The notes beneath the pieces are model-generated. The model searched no databases. It was not told the DNA's origin and worked only from the letters and a program-made list of their open reading frames with translations. The position numbers and the translations under genes are program-made. A stretch of 64,000 bases of DNA from Ziziphus jujuba (lineage: Eukaryota > Streptophyta > Magnoliopsida > Rosales > Rhamnaceae), in assembly GCF_031755915.1 (NCBI RefSeq), contig NC_083387.1:13041001-13105000 (forward strand). The letters run 5' to 3'. Shown piece by piece: positions 61,561 through 64,000 of this stretch (position 1 is its first letter; every line of letters begins with the position of its first letter).

Positions 61561-63949
61561 ATTGTTGATATATATGCTCTGTAATGTCAATATAAATACA
61601 AATATTATATATAATCTTTAAATTGACATATTTCACCCTGTTAGTAAATAAATATTTATCATAATCATTTTTAATATAAACAATGCAATTATCAATAAAT
61701 TTATTTATTGTTACAAGAAATTTATATATCAAAAATATTGTGAATGTGAATTTTCTTCTTATGAAACTCTATCTTTTACCCCAAAAGCTCTAATATATTT
61801 CAAGTGTGCATTATATAATCTCATTTACAATTATACTAGCAAATTATTCTTCTAGGACTTTCATATATTGGAATATTTAAAATTAATGAAACTTTAAAAA
61901 TTTCATGCTTTTATTCTACTTTCGATTTTCATGCCTTTATTCTACTTTCAATTTTCTCCCCCTAAAAGTAGAAAAACTGTCTCATTAAACTCGTCAGGAA
62001 TTTTAATATGCTACACTCATAGTAATAACAGTAAATACATATAAGCAAATTGCTTTATTGACATGTTACATCATTCTTAGAGTACTCATTAAGACAATCC
62101 ATTTGTTTAATTTATATAGCACTTTAACTGAACGAGTATACATCTCGAGGAGCTTCATGCAACAGCCCAATCTTCCAGGATTATCAAAATCTCATAATTC
62201 AATATTTTATAATATCATATGTGCAATTCAAATATTTTAGAAATTATTAATCTTATAACATATTGAAATATAATTACATTCAGAAAATATATTAGTATGC
62301 TTCTTCATTATTCCTTTCAAATCTCTTCAAGAGATTTTGTGCCATCAACAAGGCTTAATCTTTATGAACATACACAAACATTAATTTCATGCAATTCTAC
62401 ATGATTTGTCATTTCTTAAATTGACAATAATGTGTAGATACAATCTTTAATATAATATTGAGATCATATAATCATTTGCAATGATTTTATGCAGCTACTT
62501 TAAACAAATTGTCAACAATAATATTAAGCATCTCAAAAGTTTTAACTATTTTCTTTGGAAGAATTTTCTTCAAATATTTATCTACATATGCCATTTCTAG
62601 GGCTTTTTAAGATATTTCATGAATTATTAGATGTACATCCTTTTTGCATTTGTAAATAAATTTCCTTTTAATATAAACTTTTAGATTTTTGATTATTCAT
62701 GCTTCAAGCATGTTATATAGTAATCAACTATTAGTTTTAACAAATCATCAAATCGCCAATTGCTAAATATATATACTTCTAGCATAATTTCGATATAAAT
62801 AGTATATTCAAATACATGCTTCTGTGATGAATGATCACATATTGATCAATTCCCATTTGTGGTATATATATTATGATGCACATGGATTTGATGAATCTAG
62901 TTAAATTTTTCACCACGTATATTTGCTCTTCTAAACATTTTAAAAATAACAAAAACAAAATTAAATCAACAAGATATTTTTGTTGTCTCATTTAGATATT
63001 CAAGATCATATGAGGACTTTTCATTTTGCAATATTTTGATCTTCAGAATCAATCATTTGGATTTAAAATTCACCATGTAATCATTTTATCATGTTGATAA
63101 ATTAATCATTTTTATTTCCCAAGGCATGATACATAAAAATAAAGTGTCTGAATGTACAAGGACAAAATTAATAACTTACCATTTCAATTTCAATAATAGA
63201 TATACATTCATCCAATGGAAATAATGTAAATCTTTTTCTTCTAGATCATCATTTTATTTCCACTTTTAGTACTAAAATCTTGCTTTCTCATAATTGTAAT
63301 TAAAGAAAATATATATGCTCATAATTATTACAAATCAAATGACCATTCAAAAGTAACATATATTTTAAGGATGATAATAATACATATTCATTTTAGAGAA
63401 TGACAATACGTTATTGAACTATCCTTTAAGGATATTTTCATTTCACTATAATTGGATGACCATATCTTATAGTAGTTTACTAAACTGTCCATATTGACAA
63501 TACACTTCCTTTAAAAAGCTTTAATACCATAATATATTACCAAGGCTCATTGATAGGGGGAAAAAAAAAATTCAATTCTTCCAATTAAATTTATCCAACC
63601 CTTCAAGGATGACAATATTATATTAAATTGAGCTTAGTAAATTCCAACACAATAAGATTTCATTGTTGGCCATATTGAATAGCAATAAAAATGAACTTAA
63701 GAAAGATATTTATCTATTTTAATAAGATCTTTAAGACTATCTTTGAACTTTTCATTTTCAATATTTTGATCTTCAAGATCAAATATTTGCATTCAAACTG
63801 CATAATGTTAGAACATCCAATAGTAAAATTTCAAATAAAATACATTAATTTATCTATATAAGCAAATTGGCATTCTTATCTTAAAACCAACAATTTGATA
63901 ATCTTACCTAAACCAAAAATCAAACTGGTAGAAATATATACTGATAACG

Positions 63950-64000
63950 TGTTATAAATTAATTAAAACTTAGAAAGAATATAGAAGTCTTAAAATGAAA
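63950..64000 (-). repeat. 5' LTR of the right-edge element, partial
   Basis: Starts TGTTATAAATTAATTAAAAC and continues to the window edge; aligned by eye with the LTR at 60778 over 51 bases with several substitutions. Confidence 0.75.

Larger units (their letters stand above)
60778..64000 (-). mobile_element. non-coding copia-like LTR element, cut by the right edge
   Basis: A complete LTR (60778-61068, TGTTAT...ATAACA) and the beginning of a second direct copy (from 63950) flank about 2.9 kb. Orientation is minus: the purine tract GCTAAAGAGGAG lies just inside the left LTR (61080-61069), and CGTTATCAG follows the right LTR on the sense strand. The interior has no gag or pol similarity; its left part holds repeated copia-type 3' modules. 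It is therefore a non-autonomous or deleted element. Much of the 5' LTR lies outside the window. Confidence 0.7.

Overview
The window looks like nuclear DNA of a eudicot plant. It is AT-rich, has short GT/AG introns with T-rich acceptors, and carries plant gene families (a bHLH113-type factor, a plant LYR protein, a GH95 alpha-L-fucosidase, an NFD6-type organelle protein) among Ty1/copia, Ty3/gypsy, LINE and Helitron remains. I cannot name the species; a woody rosid would fit, but that is a guess.

Layout. 1-1010: a possible first exon of a minus-strand gene leaving the left edge (weak). 2690-3720: decayed copia pol, minus strand. 5948-7508: five-exon bHLH gene, minus strand, with a GA-repeat leader and two G-boxes about 1.3 kb upstream. 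9368-10394: a 5'-truncated LINE with target-site duplications. 11556-11929: two-exon LYR-motif gene, minus strand. 15519-17114: intronless plant gene of unknown function. 17.1-21.7 kb: AT-rich spacer with a possible tRNA-derived SINE. 21722-31174: a large decayed Helitron whose two ends can be proposed from sequence. About 32.1 kb: a possible gypsy-type LTR. 34377-44665: a copia element, minus strand, interrupted by a whole but internally deleted Ty3/gypsy element (37683-43558). 45182-47166: the last five exons of a GH95 gene, in frame but lacking the first half. 48231-53375: the intact ten-exon GH95 gene. 54632-56027: NFD6-type gene with a visible alternative splice option. 60778-64000: a non-coding LTR element whose 5' LTR runs off the right edge.

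The genes do not form a pathway; they are independent plant genes in a repeat-rich region. The most informative structure is at 34-53 kb. A GH95 tandem duplication lost the 5' half of its upstream copy exactly where a copia element lost its 5' LTR, which suggests one deletion removed both. The remaining 3' half still has matching exon phases and no stops across 320 codons.

All exon boundaries were assigned by hand from reading frame, splice signals and family knowledge. No alignment or search was run.
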